Assembly: GCF_043557345.1 (NCBI RefSeq)
Contig: NZ_JBIFFV010000006.1
Span: 124,001 to 188,000, forward strand
Length of the DNA: 64,000 nucleotides
Direction: 5' to 3'
From: Sulfitobacter sp043557345
Lineage (GTDB): Bacteria; Pseudomonadota; Alphaproteobacteria; Rhodobacterales; Rhodobacteraceae
Below are positions 51,299-59,864 of the stretch, one piece after another. The stretch's first letter is position 1. Each line of letters starts with the position of its first letter. Position numbers and translations under genes: made by a program. Under the pieces are notes generated by a model. The model saw only the letters and a list, made by a program, of their open reading frames with translations, had not been told where the DNA came from and ran no database searches.

Positions 51299-52921
51299 CT
51301 AATCGGCCGCCGCCAGCGCGCGTTCATACTCCTGCCCCGGAATAGCGTCGAGCAGGCTGCGCGTATAGGCGGTATCGGGGTCGTGCAGCACTTTGCTGAC
51401 CGGCCCCGCCTCGACGATCTGGCCCTTTTGCATCACGATGATCCGGTCGCAAATCCGCGCCGCGACGCGCAGGTCGTGGGTGATGAAAAGCATCGACAGA
51501 TGCAGCCGGGTTTTCAACTCGGCCAAGAGGTCGAGCACTTGGGCCTGAATGGAGACGTCGAGGGCCGAGACGGCCTCATCCGCGATGATGATCGACGGGT
51601 CCAGCGCCAGCGCGCGGGCGATACCGATCCGCTGCCGTTGCCCGCCCGAGAACTCATGCGGGAAACGTTTCATCGCGCTTTCGTCGAGCCCGACCAGTTC
51701 CAGCAACTCGCGCGCTTTGGCCTTGGCCTCCTTATCCGGGGTGCCATAGGCGATGAGCCCCTCGGTCAGGATGCGCGACACCCGCGCGCGGGGGTTGAGC
51801 GATGAGAACGGGTCTTGAAAGATCATCTGCAACTTGCGCCGCTGCGCCCGCAGTTCTGGCCCCGACATCTCTGCAATGTCGACGCCGTCCATCAACACGC
51901 GGCCCCCGTCAGGGTCAAGCAGCCGCACCAGACAGCGCCCGACGGTGGATTTGCCCGAGCCGGACTCCCCCACAATGCCGATGGTTTCGCCTGCAAAAAG
52001 CTCAAAACTCACGTCTTGGACGGCCTTCACCACCCGGCGCTTGCCAAAAAGCGTGCCAGAACCGGTGGAGAAGGTCTTTTGCAAGCCTTCGACCTTCAAA
52101 AGCGGGGTGCGTTCGACCTCTGCCGTGGCTTCGGTCTTGGTCAGCCGGGGGATCGCGTCGATGAGGGCGCGAGTATAGGGATGCTGGGGCTTCAGCAGCA
52201 CCTCTTGGGCCGGGCCAGCCTCGACGATCTCCCCCTTTTTCATGACGATCACCCGGTCGGCGATATCGGCTACCACGCCAAAGTCATGGGTGATGAAGAT
52301 CACCGCCATGCCGCGCTTGCGCCGCAGGTCTTCGATCAGCTTGAGGATCTGCGCCTGCGTGGTCACATCGAGCGCGGTGGTCGGCTCATCCGCGATCAGG
52401 ATGTCCGGCTCCAACGCCAAGGCCATTGCGATCATCACCCGCTGCCGCTGCCCACCCGAAAGCTGGAAGGGATAGGCCCGGATCGCCGCTTCGGGGTCGG
52501 GAATGCCGACCTCCTCCAACAACTTGAGCGCCCGCGCGCGGCGCTCGTCCCCGGTGAGCGCGCCGTGGGCCTCGAACACCTCGGCGATTTGCGCCCCGAT
52601 GCGCATCAGCGGGTTCAGCGCGCTGAGCGGTTCTTGAAAGATCATCGAAATGCGGCTGCCGCGCAATTTCAACATCTCTTTCTCAGACAGGCCAAGGATT
52701 GACTGCCCGTCAAAGGTGATGCTGCCCTTGTCGGGCAGAACCCCCTGCGGCAACAGCCCCATTACCGCATTGGCCGACATGGATTTGCCCGACCCGCTTT
52801 CGCCCACGATGCAGAGGATCTCCCCCGGGGCGAGGTCAAAGTTGATGTCCTTCGCGGCATAGAGCCGATCCGCCCCCATAGGCAGAGCGATAGACAGGTC
52901 ACGGATGCTAAGCAGGGTCAT
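51299..52921 (-). CDS. Dipeptide/oligopeptide-type ABC transporter ATPase (tandem)
   Basis: A 540-residue protein with two complete ABC domains: Walker A GESGSGKS twice (about 40 and 320), signatures LSGGQRQRVMIAMALA and FSGGQRQRIGIARALA, and Walker B ADEPTTALD / ADEAVSALD. It replaces the separate DppD and DppF proteins. The ATG at 52921 overlaps the permease stop by four bases (ATGA); the much longer open frame upstream is a shadow. It powers import with the two permeases and the binding protein coded upstream. The second domain ends with the family-typical HDPDTAYTRSLLDAIP. Confidence 0.92.
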   Translation of the reverse strand: MTLLSIRDLSIALPMGADRLYAAKDINFDLAPGEILCIVGESGSGKSMSANAVMGLLPQGVLPDKGSITFDGQSILGLSEKEMLKLRGSRISMIFQEPLSALNPLMRIGAQIAEVFEAHGALTGDERRARALKLLEEVGIPDPEAAIRAYPFQLSGGQRQRVMIAMALALEPDILIADEPTTALDVTTQAQILKLIEDLRRKRGMAVIFITHDFGVVADIADRVIVMKKGEIVEAGPAQEVLLKPQHPYTRALIDAIPRLTKTEATAEVERTPLLKVEGLQKTFSTGSGTLFGKRRVVKAVQDVSFELFAGETIGIVGESGSGKSTVGRCLVRLLDPDGGRVLMDGVDIAEMSGPELRAQRRKLQMIFQDPFSSLNPRARVSRILTEGLIAYGTPDKEAKAKARELLELVGLDESAMKRFPHEFSGGQRQRIGIARALALDPSIIIADEAVSALDVSIQAQVLDLLAELKTRLHLSMLFITHDLRVAARICDRIIVMQKGQIVEAGPVSKVLHDPDTAYTRSLLDAIPGQEYERALAAAD

Positions 52922-53757
52922 TCGGATTTCCTCGTCAATCGCGGGTTCAGCGCGTCGTTCAGACCTTCGCCGATCAGGTTGAGCGCCAGCACTGTCAGCA
53001 GGATCGCCATGCCCGGCAGGAAGGACAGCCACCATGCGGTGCGGATCACGGTGCGTGCAGCCCCGATCATATAGCCCCAAGACATGATGTTCGGATCGCC
53101 CAGCCCCAGAAAAGACAGCGAGCTTTCCAACAGGATCGCCTGCGCCACCATGAGCGAGGCCAGCACGATAATGGGCGGCAGCGCGTTGGGCAGGATGTGG
53201 CGGGTGATGATCTGAAGGTTGCCGAGGCCCGACAGGCTCGCCGCCTCGACGAACTCGCGGGTTCTGAGCGACAGCACCTCGCCCCGCACCAGACGCGCGA
53301 CCGGGGGCCATGACACGATCGAAATCGCGATGATCACAAAGGTCAGGCTGGGCTGAAAGATCGCCAGAAGCACGATCGCCAAGGCAAAGCTCGGGATGGT
53401 CTGAAAGAACTCGGTAAAGCGCATGAGCGCGTCGTCGATCCGGCCTGCGAAATACCCCGCCGCGGCCCCCACCGGCACCCCGATGGCCAGCGCCACGATG
53501 GTCGAGACCAGCCCGACCAGCAGGCTCACATAAGCGCCATGGGCAAGCCCCGCCATGACATCACGACCAAGCGCATCGGTGCCCAACATCAGCCCGTCTT
53601 GGGTGAAGGGCGGCAGGAAGGGCCGCTGCACCATTTTCCACGGGCTTTGCGGAAAGAGGATGGGCGCGAGGATGGCAGCGGCTATGACGAAGGTCAGGAT
53701 GACCAGACCAATGACCGCGCCACGGTTATAGCTGAAACGTTTCCAAAAGCTCATCAT
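52918..53757 (-). CDS. Dipeptide-type ABC transporter permease (DppC-like)
   Basis: A 279-residue inner-membrane permease with about six helices. The DppC-type N-terminus (RGAVIGLVILTFVIAAAILA) is followed by FLPPFTQDGLMLGTDALGRD, and the permease loop reads EFVEAASLSGLGNLQIITRH then ILPNALPPIIVLASL. It overlaps the DppB-like gene at its start by four bases and the ATPase at its end by four, so the transporter genes form a tightly coupled unit. Partner of the DppB-like permease in the channel. Confidence 0.94.
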   Translation of the reverse strand: MMSFWKRFSYNRGAVIGLVILTFVIAAAILAPILFPQSPWKMVQRPFLPPFTQDGLMLGTDALGRDVMAGLAHGAYVSLLVGLVSTIVALAIGVPVGAAAGYFAGRIDDALMRFTEFFQTIPSFALAIVLLAIFQPSLTFVIIAISIVSWPPVARLVRGEVLSLRTREFVEAASLSGLGNLQIITRHILPNALPPIIVLASLMVAQAILLESSLSFLGLGDPNIMSWGYMIGAARTVIRTAWWLSFLPGMAILLTVLALNLIGEGLNDALNPRLTRKSE

Positions 53758-54725
53758 GTCGTCAGCCTTATCCGCGGATCAACAATGACATAGATGACAT
53801 CCGTGATCAGGTTGAACAGCAGCACCATGGCCGCCGAGATGTAGAAGACCCCGAGGATCACGTTGTAGTCCCGTTGGTTGATCGCCTCGAACATCAGCCG
53901 CCCGATGCCGGGCCATGCAAAGACGGTCTCGGTCAGGATGGCCCCGCCAAAGATTTGCCCGGCCTGAAGCCCGGCCAGCGTGATCACCGGCAAGAGCGCG
54001 TTGCGCAGGATGTGCCGCCGCTGGATCACGCCGCGGTTCAGCCCCTTGGCGCGGGCGGTTTTCACGAAATCCAGCCGCGAGACTTCGAGCATCGAGGCCC
54101 GCGTCATGCGCATGTAGATCGCCGTAAAGAACAGCCCCAGCGTCGACGCGGGCAAGATCAGATGTTTCGCCACATCCAACACATGAGCGAGGCCAGTATA
54201 GCCCGCGCCGATGGTGGAATAGCCAAAACCCGGCAGCCATTCGAGCCAGACGGAGAACACCAGCGTCGCCATCAGCGCCACCCAAAAGAGCGGGGTTGCA
54301 TAGAACAGCAGCGCGAAGGTCGAGATGATCGTGTCACCCCACCGCCCCTGCCGGGCCGAGGCCGCGACCCCGGCGGTCACGCCCAGCACCAGCGACAGCA
54401 CAAAGGCCACGCCGGTCAGCAAAAGCGTCGCCGGCAGGCGGTCGCCGATCATCTCGGCCACCGGCATCTGCTGGCGGAAGGAATAGCCAAGGTCGAGCTG
54501 CACCGCGCCTTTGATGTAAATCCACAACTGCATGTAGAGCGGCTGGTCCAAGCCGAAACGCGCCCGCAGGTCTGCAAGAAATTTCTCGTCCGCCGCCCCG
54601 GCTTCACCCGCCATGACCGCCGCAGGGTCACCCGGTGCCGCATGGATCAGCAGGAAATTGAAGACAAGGATCGCCAGCAGGATAAACACCGCCTTGACCA
54701 ACCTGCCCAATATGAAACGTATCAC
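53754..54725 (-). CDS. Dipeptide-type ABC transporter permease (DppB-like)
   Basis: A 323-residue permease with six helices. The conserved N-terminal helix (VFILLAILVFNFLLIHAAPG) is followed by DPAAVMAGEAGAADEKFLAD, then the permease loop with FVKTARAKGLNRGVIQRRHI and LRNALLPVITLAGLQAGQI. It lies 75 bases after the binding-protein gene, with a perfect stem-loop between them, and overlaps the next gene by four bases. It forms the channel with the DppC-like permease. Confidence 0.94.
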   Translation of the reverse strand: MIRFILGRLVKAVFILLAILVFNFLLIHAAPGDPAAVMAGEAGAADEKFLADLRARFGLDQPLYMQLWIYIKGAVQLDLGYSFRQQMPVAEMIGDRLPATLLLTGVAFVLSLVLGVTAGVAASARQGRWGDTIISTFALLFYATPLFWVALMATLVFSVWLEWLPGFGYSTIGAGYTGLAHVLDVAKHLILPASTLGLFFTAIYMRMTRASMLEVSRLDFVKTARAKGLNRGVIQRRHILRNALLPVITLAGLQAGQIFGGAILTETVFAWPGIGRLMFEAINQRDYNVILGVFYISAAMVLLFNLITDVIYVIVDPRIRLTT

Positions 54726-54754
54726 GCTATCCGCCCCGTGTTGTTCTGATAGAT

Positions 54755-54780
54755 GCCCGAGCCGCCGTGGCGGCTCGGGC
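54755..54780 (-). other. Perfect intercistronic stem-loop after the dipeptide-binding-protein gene
   Basis: GCCCGAGCCGCC and GGCGGCTCGGGC form a 12-bp perfect stem with only two bases between arms (a four-base loop in practice). It lies between the stop of the binding-protein gene and the start of the DppB-like gene. No T-run follows, which points to mRNA stabilisation rather than termination. Confidence 0.55.
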
Positions 54781-54800
54781 CATGAGCGTTGTCGATTTTG

Positions 54801-56363
54801 TTACTTATCGAGCCACACGTCGCGGAAACCGTCGTTCACGCCAAAGGCGGTGTTGACCGGGTTCTTCACGTCGCAGCGGTAGATGGTAGGGAAGCCCAGC
54901 TCCAGAAGCCAGATGTTCGGCACATCCTCGACGATCGCGTCTTGGATCTCCTTATAGGCGGCCTTGCGCTCTTCCGGGCTGGCCATCAGGGCCGCTTCGG
55001 CAAAGAGCTTGTCGGTCTCGGGGTTCTGGTAGTTCGCCACGTTGTTCCAAGGCGAACCGGGGGCGGCATTGTCGCCCATATAGGTCCGCGAAACGCCAAG
55101 CGCCGGATCGCCATATTGGTAGAGATAGGTAAAGGCGAGGTCGAAGTCGCGGTCGGCAACCTTCTGGTTCCAGCCCGCCACATCCGAGGGCACGATCTCG
55201 GTCTTCATGCCGATCTCGCTCAGGTTCTGTTTGACCGCCTCGGCCCAGCGCTGCCAAGTCTCACCGTATGGCAGACCCAAGATGCGGATGGTTTCGCCGT
55301 CATAGCTGCTCTCTTCCAGCAGGGCTTTGGCCTTTTCCGGGTCATAGGAGATGTCCGGCGTCTCGCCGTCATAGAAGCGCGTCGAGGAGGACAGCGGGCC
55401 GGTCGCAACCTTGCCCAGACCGTTCCACAGCGCGTCCTTGGCGAACTCGCGGTCGATGCCATGCATGATCGCCTTGCGCACCTTCACATCGTCGAGCGGC
55501 TTGTTGTCGTTGTTCACCCACATCCAAGACAGCGGGCCGAAATATTCCCAGCCCTTGTCGGTGATGCAGGTATTCTCCATCGCCTGAATGCGCGCCACAT
55601 CGAAATTCTCGACCGAGCCGCCGGGCAACACGTCGACCTTGCCGGTCTCATAGGCCACCGCGCGGGAGGCCGCGTCGGGGATCACATGGTAGTAGACTTC
55701 GTCAACGTAGGGTTTCCCCTCCATGTAGTAGTCTTCGTTCTTCACCAGATGGATGAAACTGCCCTTTTCCCATTTGTCAAACTTGAAGGGGCCGGTGCCG
55801 ATGGGCGTGTTGTTCGCCTCGTTATTGGCGTAATCCGTACCTTCATAGATGTGCTTTGGGATCATCGGCGCGGTGCCCGCCTCAAAGATGCCGATGAAGG
55901 GGCCGAAGGGCTGTTTGAGGTTGAAGACAACCGTGTGGTCGTCAGGCGTCTCGATGCTTTCGACATGTTCCATATAGGTGCGCATCCGCGAGTGGCTCTC
56001 GCGCAGGAACTTATCCATGGAGAATTCGACATCCTCCGAGGTGAAGGGCTCACCGTCATGGAACACCACGCCCTCGCGCAGCTTGAAGGTATAGGTCTTG
56101 CCGTCTTCGGAAATCTCCCATGATTCAGCCAATTGCCCTTCGGGCTTCAGGTCGAAATCATAGCGCAGCAGGCTTTCGTAGATATCGCCCCCGACCATCT
56201 GTGTCGGGCCGTTCTGCACAAGGCCGATCATCAGGCTGGGCGGCTCGGGCTGGATCACGACGTTAAGCGTGCCGCCGGATTTGGGCTCACCATCCTGCGC
56301 GGCCAAAGGCCCGGCCAGCGCCAGCGCCAAAACGGCTGCGGTTAATTTAGTTGTTTTTAGCAT
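54801..56363 (-). CDS. Dipeptide/oligopeptide-type ABC transporter binding protein
   Basis: A 520-residue periplasmic binding protein of the SBP_bac_5 family. Signal peptide ends near AGPLAAQD. Family pieces include GGTLNVVIQPEPPSLMIGLV, YDFDLKPEGQLAESWEISED, YTFKLREGVVFHDGEPFTSE and DVEFSMDKFL, in the usual order. It starts at ATG 56363 (an ATG 12 bases earlier is possible). Such proteins bind peptides, opines or other amine-containing compounds. It is the first gene of the transporter operon and lies next to the GntR regulator of the divergent catabolic operon, so its ligand is probably the pathway substrate. Confidence 0.92.
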   Translation of the reverse strand: MLKTTKLTAAVLALALAGPLAAQDGEPKSGGTLNVVIQPEPPSLMIGLVQNGPTQMVGGDIYESLLRYDFDLKPEGQLAESWEISEDGKTYTFKLREGVVFHDGEPFTSEDVEFSMDKFLRESHSRMRTYMEHVESIETPDDHTVVFNLKQPFGPFIGIFEAGTAPMIPKHIYEGTDYANNEANNTPIGTGPFKFDKWEKGSFIHLVKNEDYYMEGKPYVDEVYYHVIPDAASRAVAYETGKVDVLPGGSVENFDVARIQAMENTCITDKGWEYFGPLSWMWVNNDNKPLDDVKVRKAIMHGIDREFAKDALWNGLGKVATGPLSSSTRFYDGETPDISYDPEKAKALLEESSYDGETIRILGLPYGETWQRWAEAVKQNLSEIGMKTEIVPSDVAGWNQKVADRDFDLAFTYLYQYGDPALGVSRTYMGDNAAPGSPWNNVANYQNPETDKLFAEAALMASPEERKAAYKEIQDAIVEDVPNIWLLELGFPTIYRCDVKNPVNTAFGVNDGFRDVWLDK

Positions 56364-56474
56364 GTAAATCCCCATTGGTTTTGCTGAAACTCGCCCAATG
56401 ACGGCGTCCGATCTGATGTCGGCTTCTTGCAGTCGCTTGGGTGGTCGCCGCGCGATATGCGGCGTCTTGATGGC

Positions 56475-57134
56475 TCATTCACCTGTGGTGAATGATTGGA
56501 TGTATCTTATGATCCCCTCCTTTGCGTCATCGATGTCTGCGCGCATCTCCGCAGCCGCGGCCGCGGGATCGCGATTCTCACAGGCTGCAATAATTGCCTG
56601 ATGATGTCGAACCAGCCCCATCTGCTCTCGCGCATAGTACCCCGCGATCAACGGCCCCATGCGCAGCCATAGCCCGCTGAGAATGGCCAGCAGGATCGGC
56701 ATCTCCGCCGCCTCTACCAGCGCGAAATGGAACTCTTGATTGAACTTCACCGCCTGCGGCCAGCGCCCGGCCACCGCTGCGGCCTCGTTGCGCTCGACAA
56801 TCTTCTTCAGGCGGCGGATTTCCTTGGGGCCAACCACCTCAGCGGCGCGGCCTGCGGCAAAGCCCTCCAGCTCGCGCCGGATGCTTGCAATTTCGAGATA
56901 CTGCGCCTTTGTCAGCACCGGCACGCGCACATCGCGCACGCTGCGCTGGACCAAAGCCTCATCCCGCAAGAGCCGCTGCACCGCGTCGCGCACCGGGGTC
57001 GAACTGGTGCCCAACCGCTCGGCCAAGCCACGAATGGTGACCTTTTCATTCGGGCGAAGCCTGCCTTCCACCAAGTCCTGACAGACCCGATCATAGATCG
57101 CATCGCCTAATGAAACTTGATTGATCTCGGCCAT
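56475..57134 (-). CDS. GntR-family (FCD) regulator of the amine-catabolic island
   Basis: A 219-residue regulator. The N-terminal winged helix reads AIYDRVCQDLVEGRLRPNEK, then RGLAERLGTSSTPVRDAVQR, and the FCD ligand domain follows with three His-type metal positions in the region HFALVEAAEM ... VRHHQAIIAAC. Start is ATG 57134; the longer frame is not used. It sits between the transporter operon and the divergent catabolic operon. A perfect 17-bp palindrome lies just upstream of its start (57173-57189), a good candidate for its own operator and that of the divergent operon. Confidence 0.9.
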   Translation of the reverse strand: MAEINQVSLGDAIYDRVCQDLVEGRLRPNEKVTIRGLAERLGTSSTPVRDAVQRLLRDEALVQRSVRDVRVPVLTKAQYLEIASIRRELEGFAAGRAAEVVGPKEIRRLKKIVERNEAAAVAGRWPQAVKFNQEFHFALVEAAEMPILLAILSGLWLRMGPLIAGYYAREQMGLVRHHQAIIAACENRDPAAAAAEMRADIDDAKEGIIRYIQSFTTGE

Positions 57135-57172
57135 CGCGCCCTCATCCTTACTGGCCGACTTGCTGCCAGTTT

Positions 57173-57189
57173 TGATGCATGATGCATCA
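57173..57189. promoter_or_regulatory. Perfect 17-bp palindrome, candidate GntR operator
   Basis: TGATGCAT-G-ATGCATCA is a perfect palindrome with 8-bp arms around a single base. It lies in the 123-base gap between the GntR gene and the divergent catabolic operon, 39 bases before one start and 69 before the other. Short palindromes of this type, with a TGAT-type arm, are typical targets of FCD-type GntR regulators. The motif was not seen elsewhere in the gaps examined. Confidence 0.6.
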
Positions 57190-57257
57190 TTTCTATTGAG
57201 CCTGCAAATTAAAACTGCAATGCTCCGCCGCAACGACATCAGACCACAGGGAATGTG

Positions 57258-58286
57258 ATGAAAGTCTTTTTCGACGAACGCCAGCTTGGCCATGCGCCGA
57301 CACATTACTTTCGGCGCGGCGCGGCGATGCCGCATCAAGAACAGCCCCAACGTGCTGAAATTCTACGCGATATGTTAATCGGCGAAGGGTTCGAGATCAG
57401 CAAACCCCAAGACCACGGGCTGGCGCCGATCAAAGCGGTGCACAACCCCGATTACGTCGACTTTCTGCCCGATGCCCATGCCCGTTTCGTCGAAAGCGCG
57501 GGGCCAGAGGCGCTGGCCATCCCCACCATGCACCCCGGTGTGCGGCGCGGGAAAGAGCCCAAGGATATTCACGGTCAATTGGGCTGGTGGATGACCGACA
57601 CCTCGACCCCGCTGACCGAAGGGTCTTGGGACGCGGCCTATTGGTCGGCGCAAACCGCCATTGAAGCGGCCCAAACGGTGGCAACCGGTGCTCGCGCGGC
57701 CTATGCGCTCTGCCGCCCGCCCGGCCACCACGCGATGCGCGATTGCGCGAATGGTTTTTGCTTTTTCAACAACGCCTGTATCGCGGCAGAGCACCTTACC
57801 CAGACCTATAAGAAGGTCGCGCTGATCGACATCGACGTGCACACCGGCAATGGCTCGCTCGACATCCTCTATGAACGCGGCGACATCTTCTTTTGCTCAT
57901 TGCATCCCGATCCGGCCACCTACCCCACCTTCTACCTTGGCCATGCCGATGAGACGGGCGAAGGCGACGGGGCGGGCAAATCGCTGAACCTCCTGCTGGC
58001 GCAGGGCGCGGGCCAAGATGAGGTGCTGGCCCTGCTCGACAAGGGCATCGCCGCAATGCGTGATTTCCGGGCCGAGGCGTTGGTCGTCTCGCTGGGGTTT
58101 GACATGGCCGCCGACGATCCGCTCGCTGCCGTGAAGGTCTACCCCGACGGCTTTGCCGAAATGGCGCGGCGCTTGGCGGCGCTGAACCTTCCCACCGCAT
58201 TGATCCAAGAGGGCGGCTACCTTGGCCCCTCCCTTGCCGATAACGCAAAATCATTTCTCACGACATTCCGCGAGGCCACAGCATGA
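57258..58286 (+). CDS. Acetylpolyamine-amidohydrolase-type (histone-deacetylase-like) deacetylase
   Basis: A 342-residue zinc deacetylase of the class II HDAC/acetylpolyamine amidohydrolase family. The active-site pair lies in RPPGHHAM (His157/His158). Zinc ligands are visible as Asp193 and His195 in LIDIDVHTGNGS and Asp282 in SLGFDMAADDP. These positions and the length correspond nearly one to one with the acetylpolyamine amidohydrolase of Mycoplana (341 residues). The start ATG at 57258 has AGGGA upstream. It begins a five-gene operon and would remove an acetyl (or other acyl) group from an amine substrate in the cytoplasm. Confidence 0.88.
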   Translation: MKVFFDERQLGHAPTHYFRRGAAMPHQEQPQRAEILRDMLIGEGFEISKPQDHGLAPIKAVHNPDYVDFLPDAHARFVESAGPEALAIPTMHPGVRRGKEPKDIHGQLGWWMTDTSTPLTEGSWDAAYWSAQTAIEAAQTVATGARAAYALCRPPGHHAMRDCANGFCFFNNACIAAEHLTQTYKKVALIDIDVHTGNGSLDILYERGDIFFCSLHPDPATYPTFYLGHADETGEGDGAGKSLNLLLAQGAGQDEVLALLDKGIAAMRDFRAEALVVSLGFDMAADDPLAAVKVYPDGFAEMARRLAALNLPTALIQEGGYLGPSLADNAKSFLTTFREATA

Positions 58287-59845
58287 GCAAGACACCCCAA
58301 GAGATGAACGGCGCGGAAAGCGTTGTGCGCAGCCTACATGCGGGCGGGGTGGAGGTCTGTTTCGCCAACCCCGGCACCTCCGAAATGCAATTCGTCGACG
58401 CGCTGGACCGCACCAAACTGATGCGCTGCGTTCTGGGCCTGTTCGAAGGCGTGGTGACCGGCGCCGCCGATGGCTATGCGCGCATGGCGGGCAAACCGGC
58501 GGTGACCCTGCTGCACCTCGCGCCCGGTTTCGCCAATGCCGCAGCCAACCTGCACAACGCCCGCAAGGCGCGGGTGCCGATGGTCAACCTTGTGGGCGAT
58601 CACGCGCTGCGGCACCAGAAATACGACGCGCCCCTGTCGGCGGATGTCGAAGGCGCCTGCGCGCCCTTCAGCGATTGGGTGCGCTCGGGCCGTGACGCGG
58701 GCAGCTTTGCCGCCGATGCGATGACCGCCCTCGCGGTCGCCCAAGGCAAGCCGGGCAAGGTCGCCACGCTGATCGCGCCCGCCGACATCGGCTGGGACGC
58801 GGGCGGCCAGATGGCCGAGGCCGTCGCCCCCGCAGCCCCTGCCCCGCTGGACGAAGCCGCGCTCGATGCTGCGGTCAAAACCTTGGAAAGCGGTGAGAAG
58901 ACCGTGCTTCTGGTGGGCAGCGGTGTGCTGGAAAACCAAGAGGCGATGGCCCTGCTGCATGGCATTGCGGAAAAGACCGGGGCCGATATCCTTGCCCCGA
59001 CCTCGAACCGCCGGTTGGAGCGCGGACAGGGGCGGTTTGCCGTCAACAAAATCCCCTATCCGATCAACGCGGCGCTCGAATCTCTCGCCCCCTACAGCCG
59101 TGCCATCCTGATCGAGACCCCGCCCCCGGTCGCCTTTTTTGCCTATCCCGGCAAGCCGAGCCTGCTGTTGCCGGTCGATTGCCATACCGTGACACTCGCC
59201 GCCGTCGATGGCGATGGTGCCACCGCGCTGGCCGCTCTGGCGGACCGCATCAATGCGAAACCCGCCACCCCGCGCGACCACGCGCGGCCCGCGGCACCAC
59301 AGGCGGGCGGCATCAGCTTGCAAAACCTCGGCGCGGCCTTGGCAAATGCGCTGCCCGAAGACGCCATCGTGGTGGATGAGGCCGTCTCTTCCGGCGGGGC
59401 GACTTTTCCAGCGGGCGACAGTGCTGCGCCGAACACTTGGCTCGCGCTGACCGGCGGGTCGATTGGCATTGGCATCCCCCTCTCCGCCGGGGCTGCCATC
59501 GCCTGCCCCGACCGCCCGGTGATCACGCTGCAGGCCGATGGCTCGGCCATGTACACCATTCAGGCACTCTGGACCCAAGCGCGCGAGAATTCCAACGTCA
59601 CCACCATCATTCTGGCCAATCAGTCCTATGAGATTCTCAAGGGCGAGTTGCACAATGTCGGCGCCCAGCCCGGCCCTGACGCGCTGAGCATGCTGAACCT
59701 CGACCGCCCGCAATTGGATTTCGTCGCCATGGCCAAGGGCATGGGCGTGCCCGGCAAACGGGTCGAAGACATCACCGATCTGATGCGCACCATCGAAGAG
59801 GCCGCAAAAGAGCCCGGCCCCTTCCTCATCGAAGCGATGCTGTAA
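58283..59845 (+). CDS. Thiamine-diphosphate-dependent enzyme of the acetolactate synthase/benzoylformate decarboxylase type
   Basis: A 520-residue ThDP enzyme. Catalytic Glu55 lies in GLFEGVVTGAADGYARM, and the ThDP/metal-binding stretch is ADGSAMYTIQALWTQ (with Ala in place of the first Gly of GDGS, as seen in several members of this subgroup) followed by TTIILANQSYEILKGEL. Family members ligate or decarboxylate 2-keto acids; the specific reaction cannot be told from sequence. It overlaps the deacetylase stop by four bases and is followed after 19 bases by the M20 deacylase gene. In a degradation route it might decarboxylate a keto acid produced by transamination. Confidence 0.85.
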   Translation: MSKTPQEMNGAESVVRSLHAGGVEVCFANPGTSEMQFVDALDRTKLMRCVLGLFEGVVTGAADGYARMAGKPAVTLLHLAPGFANAAANLHNARKARVPMVNLVGDHALRHQKYDAPLSADVEGACAPFSDWVRSGRDAGSFAADAMTALAVAQGKPGKVATLIAPADIGWDAGGQMAEAVAPAAPAPLDEAALDAAVKTLESGEKTVLLVGSGVLENQEAMALLHGIAEKTGADILAPTSNRRLERGQGRFAVNKIPYPINAALESLAPYSRAILIETPPPVAFFAYPGKPSLLLPVDCHTVTLAAVDGDGATALAALADRINAKPATPRDHARPAAPQAGGISLQNLGAALANALPEDAIVVDEAVSSGGATFPAGDSAAPNTWLALTGGSIGIGIPLSAGAAIACPDRPVITLQADGSAMYTIQALWTQARENSNVTTIILANQSYEILKGELHNVGAQPGPDALSMLNLDRPQLDFVAMAKGMGVPGKRVEDITDLMRTIEEAAKEPGPFLIEAML

Positions 59846-59864
59846 CCCACCGAAAGGACACGCC

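Noticed and set aside
52922..53311. N-terminal extension of the tandem ABC ATPase frame
   Set aside because: The extension overlaps the DppC-like permease gene and has no homology pattern. The ATG at 52921 overlaps the permease stop in the usual way.
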